Shown in pieces: positions 9,655-21,333 of a stretch of 64,000 nucleotides of DNA. This DNA is from Arachnopeziza araneosa (Eukaryota > Ascomycota > Leotiomycetes > Helotiales > Arachnopezizaceae). The stretch's first letter is position 1. Each line of letters begins with the position of its first letter. The stretch spans positions 62,001 through 126,000 of the forward strand of contig QYAI01000077.1 of the NCBI GenBank assembly GCA_003988855.1, given 5' to 3'. The notes beneath the pieces were generated by a model. It made no database searches. It was not told the DNA's origin and worked only from the letters and a program-made list of their open reading frames with translations. A program made the translations under genes and the position numbers.

Positions 9655-12600
9655 CAAGCTCTTAAGAAGAAGCGACAGATAGCAGGAGACTTAGGCAAAA
9701 CAAGGATATTAGGTGGCAAAGAAGGGTTAAAGGCTCTTCAAGATCGCGAGTCTAGATATTTCGATAAACTCTGCAAAGAAGTAGGAGGTCTTGGACGAAT
9801 ATTTAAAGATATATTTACTTGGCAAATTCCTTCTCAGAGGTCTCGATCTCTAGCAAAGAAGACAACTTCAATATCTGTACCGATACTACCAACTCCTTCG
9901 AACTTACCGCTAGATCTATTACTACTTCCAAGCTTCGATCTCTCTTCAATTCTCCTTCTACTGCGATCGGAAGCTTCTATTTTGCCTACAACACTAGCAA
10001 AGCGAAAGAGAATAAAGGTGAAGGCTAGAGAAGAGGTAGAAACAGCTCCTAAAGTCGTCACAACAAGAGCTGGACGAGTAGTCAAAATCAAGCAAAAAAT
10101 AGACTTTTTCTTACTTTTTAAATTATATCATTCGATTCTCCAGAATCAGAAAATCAATTTCATGAAAAGTACATCTAAATACGATTATATTCAATGTATA
10201 GGATTTTTTGGCGTGGGGCATTGTTGTCCCGGGAACCCGAGTAAGCCACAGCCATTGTTTCAGACCAGTAGAAATTTACTTTTACTATGCTAACAGGATC
10301 GTTATCCTTGTTCATTGGAAAAGATTTCTGTGCAAGACGCGCGCCGTTTGATATCTGTAGTATATGCTTGGTAATTGAAAAACGAGATGACAAGCAGAGA
10401 ATTTAGTTTTAGGCCTCTTTTGAAGAGTTGAAGAGAGATGGCATCATTTCTCATAATGAAACTGTCGAGAGAGAATTTGGTATGACTGACATTCAAAATT
10501 GAAATACGGGAAGTGGCCAATTGGAGAGAGATGAATTGGTTGCATGAGGAGGGATGAGGTGTAGCTGAAGTGGGCATGGCGAGTTTTGACGAAGATGGAA
10601 AGTACTACATTCTGAACCCAAAACCACAGCTTCGAGAAAGAGCATCCAAATATTGATCAATGCCACTCGAAAGTTTCTTTCGTGCTTCAACGTGTAGTCG
10701 CAACAATGGCAGCAGTAGAACGAAGATTATCTACAGCGCAACCTCTCTGTAGGCTAGTATTCAATGCACTGACATAAGATTCTTCTCGAATCCAGTGCAA
10801 TCTTCCTCTCGACGCTTTCTTTTTGAACTTCCTCTCTCTGTGGCCGAACCTCTTGATCGTTTTGCCTACAGCTCATTGCGACCACTGCCGAAGTCGAAAA
10901 TGATTTGGTTCCGCTGTCTTGAGATATAATATTAGTAGACCTACGTATTTCGAAGAGCCATGCCGGCCTCTAGACTCTGGCGATGTTTCGGAAGGTTGCT
11001 TCAGTAGGATTGGGAACCACACAAAAACAAAGTTGAGGTACATCGCGGTCAATCCTCAAGTATATGCTCTCGAATCTGATTATTGAGAGCCTACGGTATC
11101 CAAAGGAGAAAGGAACCCTGTCCTGACATCTCTGTTACGAGTATTATAACGATGCTTTTAAAGCAGCAGTGGGAATCTCGCCGTTGAAGCGGTGCAAGAA
11201 ACCAGAAGACACATGTTCAGATCGGCGATTAGGGTCACTTTATTTAGGTAGTGGATAGTATTTTGCAGAGAACACAAATCATTTATAGCTCGATGCAAAA
11301 GAGGGGGGACCAAGGTCATGGGAAACACGTACATTTGCTAGTTCTTACAATTAGACCTCGAAACGTAAACTAGCTTTGTCAATTCAAAAGACGAAGTTGC
11401 AGAGCAATTCTCGTGGATATTTTCGTATTTGATCGAGCGTTTCTCTAACAGGGATAGGTCATATCATTCCTCTCCAAGGCATCTTGGCTTAGACACGTGC
11501 ATGCTGTGACCATCATCCCTTGGATCTATGACAAAGATAGTCGAGAGCTTAACAACCTATTGGCGAGCTATTAAAACAAAACAACTCTTGTCATTTTTGA
11601 GGGATTTGAGCTGAACCCAAGTAGAAAATATCTACCTAGCAGCCTTTACGGATTAATGGCTCGAATGAAGTGCAAAAATGGAGTTGATGCAGACCACAAT
11701 GAGACCCCAAATCCTACATCTCAAATCCCACTCGTGCTTGCTCGAACTCAAACTCGGACGACATTTGTCACCACCGAATAAGCGGGAGGACAAAGAAAAG
11801 ACACGAAATTGTACGAGCATTAAAGATCCTTCATGGCTTATCGAAACAAGACCTCAACTACGTGGCAGGGTTGCATCTCGATTCTTGTGTGTTTCTGGCA
11901 GTTAGCAAAACAGATAAGTTTTCACCTCGAAAGCTTGAAAGTAAAAAAGAAATTTACAATACAGCAGAGACAATGGGGGGCCGAAGATCCGGAGAGTGTG
12001 AGAGGTGCGGTCTTGGGAGCGTGCAGGCCCCGAGAGTTTCCCCTCCGACTCGCAGCAGCCACAGTGGTCCTTTGCTGTCAGGTGGCTAGACGCAAGGCTG
12101 GTTGGGCGTATCGAGGCGTTCGATGCTTCAGCGACTGAAGCCAATGGGACATGGAGATGACTCAACGTTTCAGCAGAGGGAGCAGCTTCAGATGGCGTCG
12201 ATTGGGCGAGACGCAGAAAGGAAAAAGGTTGCGGAGGCAGAGATGGAGAAAGAATAAGTTATACTCTTCTTCACTTTACCAATCTGCCTCTGACGCTCGA
12301 TTGCTCCTAGAAGTCATCAACCTCGCCAAAGCTGCTGGGGCGACTTGATGCATCAAGCCAGATGCTGACATCACCATCTGAAGCACACGCAGGGATATTC
12401 ATCTCCCACGTCGGGTCTTTTCTTCCCACTCGACATGCCTGGCTGGTCGATTTGAAGAAGTTGTGTCGTGTGTTGGACCATTCAACGCCAAGGGCTGTTC
12501 AACGTGGGCGGCGTATGCAAGCTTTCCGTGGCGTTTGCACTGACCAGGCCTCCCGGGACATGCTGCAGGCGGTCGATCCGCGTCCCAGACGCCAGGGACG

Positions 12601-13079
12601 GGATGAGATGGAGAGAAGAAGGGAGCCCAGAATGGCATCTGGGGTACCGTACGGAGTAGTATAGTGACTTGAGGTTTCCTTCGGCGGCACCGAATGGTAG
12701 GATGAGCCGCTCGTTCCGGGTACCCATGAAATTCTGGAGGTCATCATTGGAGACGGGGAGGTGGAATCAAAGAGAGAGAGACAGTTCACAAAGGCTGGAT
12801 GGCGGCTGCACTTTTGGCGAGTCTTGTGGGGATGCACCGCCGCAACCCTGTCCAGAGCCGTTCAGGGTCCACAGCCACAGAGACGGCCAACGTGGGAGAG
12901 GCTGAAGCGCTGATTGGTGGTGGCTAACGTCCTCCAACCCAGAAGAGACAGGAGGGGCGCCTTCACCCTTCTCAAAGCTTCAGTGTTGCCAAGCTCCCTC
13001 CCAGGACTGTTGGCTGCGGGAAAGGCGTCCTGATCGCACGGAGCCGGGGCTGGGAATCGCTCCTCCGAGATGACGTCGT

Positions 13080-13243
13080 TGGGAGAGAGAGGGAGGGAGA
13101 GAGGGAGGGACAGAGAGAGAGAGAGAGAGGGAGGGAGGGAGAGAGAGAGAGAGAGAGACAGAGAGAAGAAAGAGCAGAAGAGACAGAGAAGAGAGAAAGA
13201 AAGAAAGAAAAGAGAGAGACGAAAAGGAAAGACAGAGAGAGAT
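13080..13243 (+). repeat. GA-rich polypurine tract
   Basis: About 160 bases of GAGA, GGGAGGGA and AAAGAAAG type sequence are interrupted by only a handful of C residues. Purine-strand mirror repeats of this kind can form triplex DNA. It lies about 700-870 bases upstream of the transporter start. The Arg/Glu or Ser/Leu-rich peptides it would encode are meaningless. Confidence 0.9.
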
Positions 13244-13857
13244 TTCCTTTTCCGTCCTTCGCGGGAGAGAAGAGTGAGTGAGTAACCAGACGCGGCTTCT
13301 GTCAGCGACCAGCAGGCCAGGTCCAAGTACTGTCCTTACTGTGCAACCAAGCCCATTCTTATTACCCTCTTCCTATTATTCAGACCAACGGCCGAACTTC
13401 CGCCTGCTGCCATCGTCGTGACGGCGGACACTATAGTAGTTGGTATCTCCTCGATAGGCCGCTCCCTCTTCCAAAGTGGCCTGGCGGGTCCGCTTTCCCA
13501 CGCCAGTCCTTTTTTTCTTCCTCATGCACGTCTTCTCCCCCCCCACCACCAAAAACTTTTCCATCTCAAGCCTCTCACGCCTCTTCGATTCATCACCCAC
13601 CGAGATCCAATCGCCGTCGCCAACCCCCTCTCCAACACGCCCATCGTTCGACGGATACATCGGACCAGTCTGCTCGCTCGTTATCGAACCCCCTTCGGCC
13701 TGTCAAGTCGATCCATGGGTGCATGTGCACAGCTCGAGACCCTCGCTGGTGGCCGACCAACAATACTCGCAGTGCCCGAATCCCCACCCTCGAAGCCACT
13801 AGCCTTAGCCTCACGACCGAGCTCCGTGAGAGCTCTCTAGAGGCTCCCTGACTATCA

Positions 13858-13920
13858 TATATAAACTCTCGCTCTCCCCCAGGCCACTCTTCCAATCTCC
13901 TCCTCTCCTCCTCTCCTCAA
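13858..13920 (+). promoter_or_regulatory. TATA box and CT-rich leader of the transporter
   Basis: TATATAAA at 13858-13865 lies 90 bases before the ATG and is followed by a strongly pyrimidine-rich stretch (CTCTCGCTCTCCCCC, then TCTCCTCCTCTCC). This TATA plus CT block is the standard core promoter layout of highly expressed filamentous-fungal genes. Transcription would start roughly 13890-13900. Confidence 0.7.
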
Positions 13921-13954
13921 CTCCAGGGTTTTGAACAATCTCCCATTAATCATC

Positions 13955-16154
13955 ATGGCGGACCTGGTTCACCGCCACCACCACCATGATCCCACCAACC
14001 TGGGCATGGTCTCGGTTCCCCATGGCCCAGAGACGGGCGATGAACATGAAGACTTGCCGTACGCTCACAATAAGGAAAATGAGCAGGCCATCTTCCATTA
14101 CCTGCTCTACCCGGACGACATGTTTAACGCTGACGGTATCTACTGGGCCGACCTTCCCTTTGGCCAAAGGGTCGGTTTCGTGAACAAAGTAAACAACGCC
14201 GAAGCAGCGAAGGAGCTGAGAGCCATCGGGACCATGATCAAGAATGATCCTCTGTCTCCGGTGGGTTGGTACTTTAGAAATGCTATTCTTCCCGGTGCAG
14301 GTCTCGGTTTGGAAGGGTACGTCCAATTCTGTTTGTGAAAGAGAGAGAGAGGTCCATTGAGGATGGGAATTCGAGGCAGATTCTCCCCTTTTTGGATCTC
14401 ATCGCTAACTGGTCCCTAGATACGTGCTCTTCTCCATTGGTAACCTGACACCTTTGTACCAGGGTGTGTGGGGCAAATGCTGGAAGACGTATAAAGTTTG
14501 CGATAGGCAATGGGTCTACGCTGTCACCTATATGGAAATTCTCGGTATCATGGTCGGCCAGGTTCTGGTCGGTATTGTTGGAGACTCTCTTGGGCAAGTT
14601 CTTGACTTCCGCTTTCTCTTTGAGCGTCAGGATTAACTCGTTAACAGACGTCGTTGGGGTTTGATCCAGGATGCGGTAGTCATGTTCCTGGGCTTGATCA
14701 TGCTCACATCTTCTTGGGGTGAAAACCTGAATGGATGGGTTATCTGCTACGCCTTTTCTCTCTTTTTCTACGGCATTGGAGTCGGCGGAGAATATCCTAT
14801 GACCGCTACCGCCGCTATGGAAAATGCTACTGGATCCGGCAAGGTTTCAACCAAGGAAGATCGTTTGCATAGAGGCCGTAAAGTCACCACGGCTTTCTTG
14901 ATGCAAGGATGGGGTCAATTCTTCAACCAGGCCATCCTCATCCTCCTCCTTCTAAGTAAGTCTCAACCTACCTCCACATTTCATTCGCTGATCAAATTCC
15001 AAGTTTTCCACCATTCCGGCAACCCTCCCTATTCCTTTGTTGCCGCCCAATGGACTTTCCGTATTTCTTTTGCACTTCCAGCAGTTGGTACTCTCTGGCT
15101 AGTTTACTACCGTTGGTACAAGATGCCGCTTGCTTCCAAGCAATTGGAGGCAGCCAGGAAGAAGACCAAAGTCACCGGCTACGATGTGAGGTCTCTGTCA
15201 TTGTGCTTAAAACATTTCAATGGCCGTCTCATCGGGACTGCTGGCGCCTGGTTCTGCAACGACGTCTTCTTTTATGGAAACAAATTGTTCCAATCGAAAT
15301 TCATCGCAGTCATCGATCCCCAGGTCACCAAGACCGGAAACATCATGACAGGCTGGCTCTGGAGTTTGGTGAATGTCGGAGTTTCGCTCTGTGGATACTA
15401 CATGGCCTCTTTCCTCATCGACAACAAGCTTTACGGCCGAAAGAACATGCAGCAAATTGGCTTCCTCATGTGCTTCATCTTCTTCGTTGTTCCCGCCTTC
15501 CACTACAAATACTATACCAGCAGTGCCCATATTAAGGAGTTCCAAGCCATGTACTTCCTCTCCTCCTTCTTCAACCAGTTCGGCCCCAATGCTGTCACCT
15601 TCCTCATGGCGGCCGAGGTGTATCCAACCGCAGTTCGTGCCTCCGCGCACGGAATGTCCGCTGCCGTCGGCAAGTCTGGTGCTCTCGTCGCCTCTATTGT
15701 CTACAACTACATGACCGATCAGGTTAAATTCTATTTCGTCCCATGGTTTGGTCTCCTCGGCATGTTGCTCACTCTCATCTTCACCCCTGATACCACTGGT
15801 CTCGATCTTAAAGAGCAAGAACGCCGCTGGGCTTACATCCGCGAGGGTCGTGAGCAGGACTACCACGGTATTGCCGTTCACCCACAGCATCTTTCTCTCT
15901 GGGAACGTGTTATCCTCAAAGCCGGCAAGCACTACAACCCCGAGCTCGACCGCCAGAGCAAGATTCAAGACATGCGCGCCGACTGGGAAGCCAGAGAAGC
16001 AGAGAAGGCTAGTGGCAGCAACGACCTGGATGTTTATGATGATGATGATTACTCGGACGATATCCATAGTTATTTCAGAGGCACAAATAGCTCCGCTCAC
16101 CAGAAGCCACGTGCAGAGTCAGATGACATCAGCAATGAGAAGAGTGCTGTCTAA
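13955..16154 (+). CDS. MFS transporter, Pho84/PHS (phosphate:H+ symporter) type
   Basis: Exons are 13955-14316, 14420-14593, 14648-14955 and 15004-16154, giving 664 residues. The protein has a His-rich N-terminus and then the 12-helix major facilitator fold. Features include GLIMLTSSWGENLNG, the family-typical YGIGVGGEYPMTATAAME loop, a hydrophilic central loop and the second half with FLMAAEVYPTAVRASAHG. That last motif is the sugar/phosphate-transporter signature region. The tail is long, acidic and cytosolic (DVYDDDDYSDD), suited to regulation by phosphorylation or ubiquitin. The second intron starts with GCAAGT rather than GT, yet it is the only choice that keeps the frame. The ATG was chosen because the open frame upstream starts only with TTG and the TATA spacing fits. 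The substrate could be inorganic phosphate or a glycerophosphodiester (Git1-like); sequence alone does not decide. Confidence 0.87.
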
Positions 16155-16719
16155 AGAGAGCTCCTGCATGGCTGGCTGCGTGATGTAATAACTAGGGGAT
16201 TTCAGAGAGAGTCGTTCGTTTTAATTCGGTTCTGGTTTCGGCAGGCATCATACCATATATCCCAATCATTCATGTTAGCTTATTTGACGTCGGAAGGACA
16301 CTGAGTTGTAGGACGAGATTGAGTATACCAGATCTCTGTTCATCTTTTATAGATATTCAGTAGACAGTCAAAATCTTCAATATGGATAGGCTCTCCCGTC
16401 CTGGATTTGATGAGTGAAAGTGAGCATGGCTGTGATTCCGTGCATAAATTATCCTTCATTTTCTCCTCTTGCTCGCTAAACTTGCCGAAGTGAGTTCCTG
16501 TCCCTTCGTCTCCCTATCGAATTTTGGATGTAGAGACGGGAGTATGTTTGTATAGTACAAGATTACATTGGCTATTATCTACCTCTCCACAGCAGTCTCC
16601 GTTCTGCGGAAACCTACACAGGCGGTACTCGACCCTCTAGACGTACAGCTATTGGCCAAAATCTCACTCATCCAGACCTATACACGAAGAAACACCCAAC
16701 CCAGTTTCCCGCCATCTAA
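16155..16719. other. Convergent intergenic region
   Basis: This holds the 3' ends of the transporter and of the hydrolase-CorA gene, which converge here. No gene or repeat is visible. Confidence 0.6.
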
Positions 16720-19700
16720 TCACCTCGCACCTTTCACGACCGTCATGCGATTCTGCATCGGAACTCGATAGTCTTCATCCCTGCCGGCTTTGTGCGACTC
16801 CCAGAAATCGGGACCGCCATCCTGCCAGGTCGCCATCTCTTCTTTCCTCCGCCTCCTCTTCTCCATGTAACTACGGGTTCTCTCCACGGCCACCTCGCGC
16901 CCACGAAAACGCACAGTGCTCCTGATGGCGAGATGGACGGCGGCGCTCTTCACCCACCATGCGAGGTTGCCGATCCCGCGTATCGACGTGTTCCAGGCGC
17001 GACGCATGCGTGTGCTCCAGGCGACGATGAGCGCCAGACTGATGATCGCGGCACTTGCAGGGAGGGCGATGATACCGATAGTGCGCAAGGTCTTGTAACT
17101 GCCACCTCCCCATTCTTGAGTATTCATACCAAAGAGGCCGGTGAAAAATGTAAGTGGGAGGAAGATGACGGTGAATACCGTAAATATCATGACGGAGCGG
17201 CTCTGAGCGCTAGCAAGATCGGCTTGCAAACGCGAAAGTCGGACTTCGTCGACCTGAGCTTGCCGTTGCACCATCTGCAGTAGCTTGTCGAACTAGGTTT
17301 ATGGATTAGATTAGGGCAATAAAAATTTTCAGGTCAGAAGAACTCACATCATCACGAGTGCTTTTGACATTTCCAATCATCCTCACGGTGTGCTCGTTAT
17401 ATTCTTTCAGCTTCTGTTCAGCTTCCGATAAAAAGCCTAAGCCGTTGGCAGTCAGAGAATGCAGGTCATTTCTTAGATAGCCCGTCTTCATAGTCTGAAT
17501 TGCGTTGGACTGAACGGTGAAAAGCTCCTTGAGTGTGTTCAACTCATCTTCGATATCGCGTAGCTCGAGAAGAGCTGATGTGTTTTCGCGGTTCTGCTGC
17601 TCTGCTATCTCTCCCTCGCGTTTGTGCTTCGCTCGGATATTTGTAGTTCTCAGGACGTTATCAGAATAATCGATTGCTTTATCTCGAAAGCCTCGAGCAC
17701 GAAATCGCTTGAAGGATGTAGTCATTTTTTCAGTCTTTTGGTTGATAAAGTCAGTGAAAAATCCCATTGACTTTGGGAGTGACTCACTAGAATACTGATT
17801 GCTTCTTCGAATACTCGAAAAACCTCCAAGTCCTCATGGGATGTTCGCTCAAAGAGGACTGTAATGGCGTGAAGTGCTGTCAAGGCTGCGAGATCAAATG
17901 AATTCTCGCACTTAGAAGTGAGATCCGCATTGACTTCGTTGAAAATACTATTCCGCAAATCTGCCTGCTGAAAGAGCCTACCATCGGTGAGAAGCGGTTC
18001 TTTCTGATAAGCAGTTAGCAAACTGTAGAAGTTTCCACCTAACAGCTTTGGCATGAATTCAAAAGCCGGCGAGCCATTCTGCAATGCTGCACAGGCTTAA
18101 ATAAATTGAATGACTTACTCTGGGGAAGAAAGTTAGGGTGCTTTCTATCAAGAACTCTAGTCAGCTGTCTGTTCATCTTGTCAAGCGAGATCTGGAACAT
18201 ACTGTTATCCACAATCCAGAGCCAGAGCTGGTCAACCATCAAGACATTGCCGTCCCGAATATCCTCATCTAACTCATCAGGCTCATCACCACTCTCGTCG
18301 TTTTCATCGCCTTCATCTAGGGTAGTCTGAATATCACGGCTTTGTCGCTCAGTTTTGTCATTGAGGTGTCCGCTATCAACTTTCGGATTTTGGGGCTTCT
18401 GAGCCGCATCGTACGGGCTGGGGTCTTTTGCCCTTGTCAACTTATACAGCATCTGATCATCATCGCGAGCTCTCGTGTCAAGAAGACTTGGATACCCAAA
18501 CTGGTCCAGTGTTCTTCGGCAGTTGATTGGTGGATCATGACCCAAGAACTGCCAGATAGCACGAAACTCCAAGGAAGAAAGATCTGCGACAGACTGAGGC
18601 ACTGGTCGACAACGTCCTTGCTTCACTCGTTCTTTGATGAGATTTCTTCGTTTAACAAGTAGTTTATATGTATCAAAATGGAGATAAGGCAGGTATAGGC
18701 ACATCTGAACTGATTGTGTTTGGCCTTTGGAAGACCATTAGCAAACCAGAGTTTATTAATAGGGCATTGAGCTTACTATCGTCGATGAAAGAGCAGCCCG
18801 GCTTCAAAAAACAAGCATGATGCTCTGAATGTCGCCCACGTTGGTGTTTCGACTCCCAGTGTTCTACACTAAGAAGCTTTTCGGAACAATCTCGCTTCAT
18901 ATCTCCAGACAAGCACTCAAAAACACGCTAAACAAATCAACCACTGAAACCCAATAAGAATAAGCACATACCTCTACGTAGGATGGAATATTAAAGGGAA
19001 CATGTATCCAGAGAAGTTTCAGTTCTGGCTCATCTGATTTAAATGAAAGAGGCGAAGCGATTCGAGGAATAGCACCTTCGCTCAACCTGCGTTTACCTCG
19101 AAGATCTTCACGGATAACTGGAGTACTTGGGTGTAAGAGAAATGATACAGGCGAAACCTCGTTGGACCTTCGAGGTCCACTCGCCCTTGTGCTGTTGAAC
19201 CCATTTGACGGCTCTGATAGTTCCGGCTGAGAAGATGATGCAGATGTATTTCTGAGTCTATCCGCAAGATTCGTAGGCGCGCTCGTATGAGAGGGTGAAT
19301 CGGATACTACACTTCCTGTTGGGGATTTCGGCGGAGAGGTTTCACCCATCGTCCGGTCAATAGCTTCCATTACTATTGGTATCACACCAGAAGCAGGTAA
19401 CGATATCCTATTTTTCTTGACCTTTTGTTTTCCAGGCGCTTTAGCACCCGTCATCAGTATTGGCGAATTCTTGGGGTGATTTGGGAACAACGAGGATGCA
19501 CGTGTATCGCGCCTCAAATATTGCCTTGATTCAGGGACTTCTACTGGAAATGGTGGTCTTAGCAAAGGTGCGCTGACTTCTTGAAGTCGAGCTTTCAATA
19601 CGCCCGCAGGACCGTCTCGAAGGAACTCTCTTAAAATTCTTGCTGTAGAAACCACTCTGATCGAAGTCTCGTTCACTGTAGGTAGCGTCGTATAAAATCC

Positions 19701-21333
19701 AATAACTTCGACTTGGACCCGATTTTCTAGGTCCATGTCGTAATCTTTGTTCTCTTTCAATATACAGGCTTTCTTGATAGCTTTGGCAAGCTCTGCTAAA
19801 TAAGCCTCTTTTGTCTGTTCGTTTCCAAGCTCGAATGAAGCACATCGTGTATGATCGCTTAGCAGCGGATAGACAACCTCATGACGAAGGTTTAGCAAGG
19901 CAGATTTGATCGAAGTGATGGGAGCGTGAAACGGATATCGTTCACTCTCTACCAATTCCGAATTTGTTAAGTCTGAATCTATAGTTTCGAAGAAGGTCCA
20001 TATTCGGAGATCTCCAGCTAAAGATTTGAAATCTGAGTCGATCTTTCGCAATAATTCATGATCCAGCTGTAAATGGTTTGCAATACTCTGAGGAACTTTG
20101 CTCGACAACTCCATGACTTTTCGTATAGTATTTGAGAAATTTGCCATTGACAGATAAGAGGAGCCGCGATGTGGTGTTCCTAATAAATGAGTTAGTAGAG
20201 AATATAATAAATCTTAAACAAATGTGAGCTATCAAATGAGATATTTATTAGCTGGTATAGTTCAATAGTGTTAGAGAAAACATAAGCTAGCTCAATTTCT
20301 AAGCCTGATTTGACTTCCAGGTTGAATATTCCCTGGCAAACAGCAATTAGCCATTCTCAATCTTCCCTGCAACGGACGGCAGATCAGTTTTTAGAAAGTA
20401 CTATCTTCTACACTAATTTTGGAGTCCCAAAGAAGAGGATACAGATTCGATTGAATCAAGAACTGTAAGTGTGTTGGTAGAAGACACAGAATTACTGACG
20501 CACCTAGGAACGTCACTCCATAACAGTCTCGGAGACAGCCACAAATATCTTGATCTTTATCCCTTTGAGCTTTGACTAAGGCCAATTTAACTACCAAACC
20601 GCCCGTGCTATGACACACGAAAAAAATGGGACGACTAGTAGTGTCCTAAAGTATTAGAGTTAACTGATGTTGTGGAAATTTAGCCTAGAATATGAAAGGC
20701 ATACCTCTTTCTCACGCAGCTGTCGGATGTTTTCTAGCAACCTATCTGCCAGTTTGTTCAAGGTAGTTCCATCTTCTAGAACCCCATGATCATAGAGCGC
20801 AACTCTGGCCATTTGTAGACTCGGTCGACTCCGTATATCCCTGGTAATCCAGGCCGGTTTGGACAACTTTATGTCTCTTGATAAGGCCGGATACATATAA
20901 GGCATCTGCAACAACAGTCTGTTGAGTGTACTTATTCTGGGAAGTGGATTTGTCGGGGCTGTCCAAGTCTTCTCCGGGTCACCCCCAATCGCAGGCACCC
21001 CGATGATACTAGAATGGAGTTACAAAATGGTGAGTTTCTCATAAAGTGGAAGACTCACTCGACTTTAGTATCGTTGTTTCTCCCCAGCTCTGCGGATGGA
21101 TCAAATCTAATGAAGCCTGTGGGTGCAGCATTTTCGTCCGTTGGATTCGGATTCAACTCGTAGATAGCGGGTACAACATCTGGTGATGCAAGAGATGGAT
21201 CCTGGTCACCTTGAGCTTCGATGTCAAATTCCGCCGGTGCATCTCCTGCAGTACTACCAGATGGCGCGAGGCTGATCATAGGAATATCCGGACTCTTAGA
21301 CCTGGGGACACTTCCGCCATCGCTTCCAGACAT
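16720..21333 (-). CDS. Alpha/beta-hydrolase to CorA-like membrane fusion protein
   Basis: Nine exons in transcript order are 21333-21059, 21008-20705, 20645-20504, 20182-18972, 18927-18777, 18724-18119, 18086-17788, 17734-17348 and 17292-16720. They give about 1315 residues in one frame. Residues 1-90 are disordered. A serine-hydrolase domain follows (IIGVPAIGGDPEKTWTAP, then PIFFVCHSTGGLVVK with nucleophile Ser206, then GVTFLGTPHRGS), like the lipase-like N domains of fungal NLR-type proteins. After a Ser/Pro-rich linker comes the fungal CorA-like part with MVDQLWLWIVD near 858. Long helices lead to TM1 and the magnesium-channel GMN motif (1180-1182), then TM2 (about 1195-1216) and a basic tail. 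The fusion rests on eight clean joins. The weakest is the 32-nt intron 18087-18118. A role as a membrane-gating or immune-like effector is inference only. Confidence 0.82.

Larger units (their letters stand above)
8023..10241 (+). mobile_element. Dead pogo/Fot1-class DNA transposon (Tc1/mariner superfamily)
   Basis: The element is 2219 bp with terminal inverted repeats beginning CTCGGGTTCCCGGGACAA at both ends. TA dinucleotides flank it at 8021-8022 and 10242-10243, the classic target-site duplication. Inside, the remains of a DDE transposase run forward: an HTH-like N-part with GKN*P, the first catalytic Asp in NIDE, the second in DGHSSH followed by LCLPPHTTYKLQLADVG, and the third in DVGLFGP. 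At least four in-frame TAG codons (8549, 8819, 8906, 9005) stand where the family has tryptophan, and another TAG is at 9071. A one-base frame change follows near 9200. TGG to TAG is the outcome of CpA to TpA change on the opposite strand, the RIP signature. It cannot make a working transposase. Confidence 0.92.
10242..13954. other. Gene-free 3.7 kb upstream of the MFS transporter
   Basis: No convincing coding region was found. Open frames between 11.7 and 13.9 kb occur on both strands and in several frames, and reflect GC-rich low-complexity sequence rather than conserved protein. The first 1.5 kb next to the transposon is AT-richer. The rest becomes GC-rich and contains the polypurine tract and the TATA-bearing promoter listed separately. 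One CACGTG hexamer lies at 11494, which chance alone could explain. Confidence 0.55.

Noticed and set aside
11494..11499. CACGTG as a possible phosphate-regulator site for the transporter
   Set aside because: One copy in 3.7 kb is about what chance predicts, and it lies almost 2.5 kb upstream.
12862..13326. 154-codon minus-strand frame with Ser/Leu repeats
   Set aside because: It is the translation of the GA-rich tract; the complementary frame gives Arg/Glu repeats. Low-complexity artefact.
13418..13840. 140-codon forward frame before the transporter
   Set aside because: Overlapping frames on both strands are similarly open because of high GC. No motif, and it would lie upstream of the TATA box.
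15207..16100. 297-codon open frame on the minus strand inside the transporter
   Set aside because: It is antisense to well-supported membrane-protein exons, starts without a motif, and reflects codon bias of the real gene.
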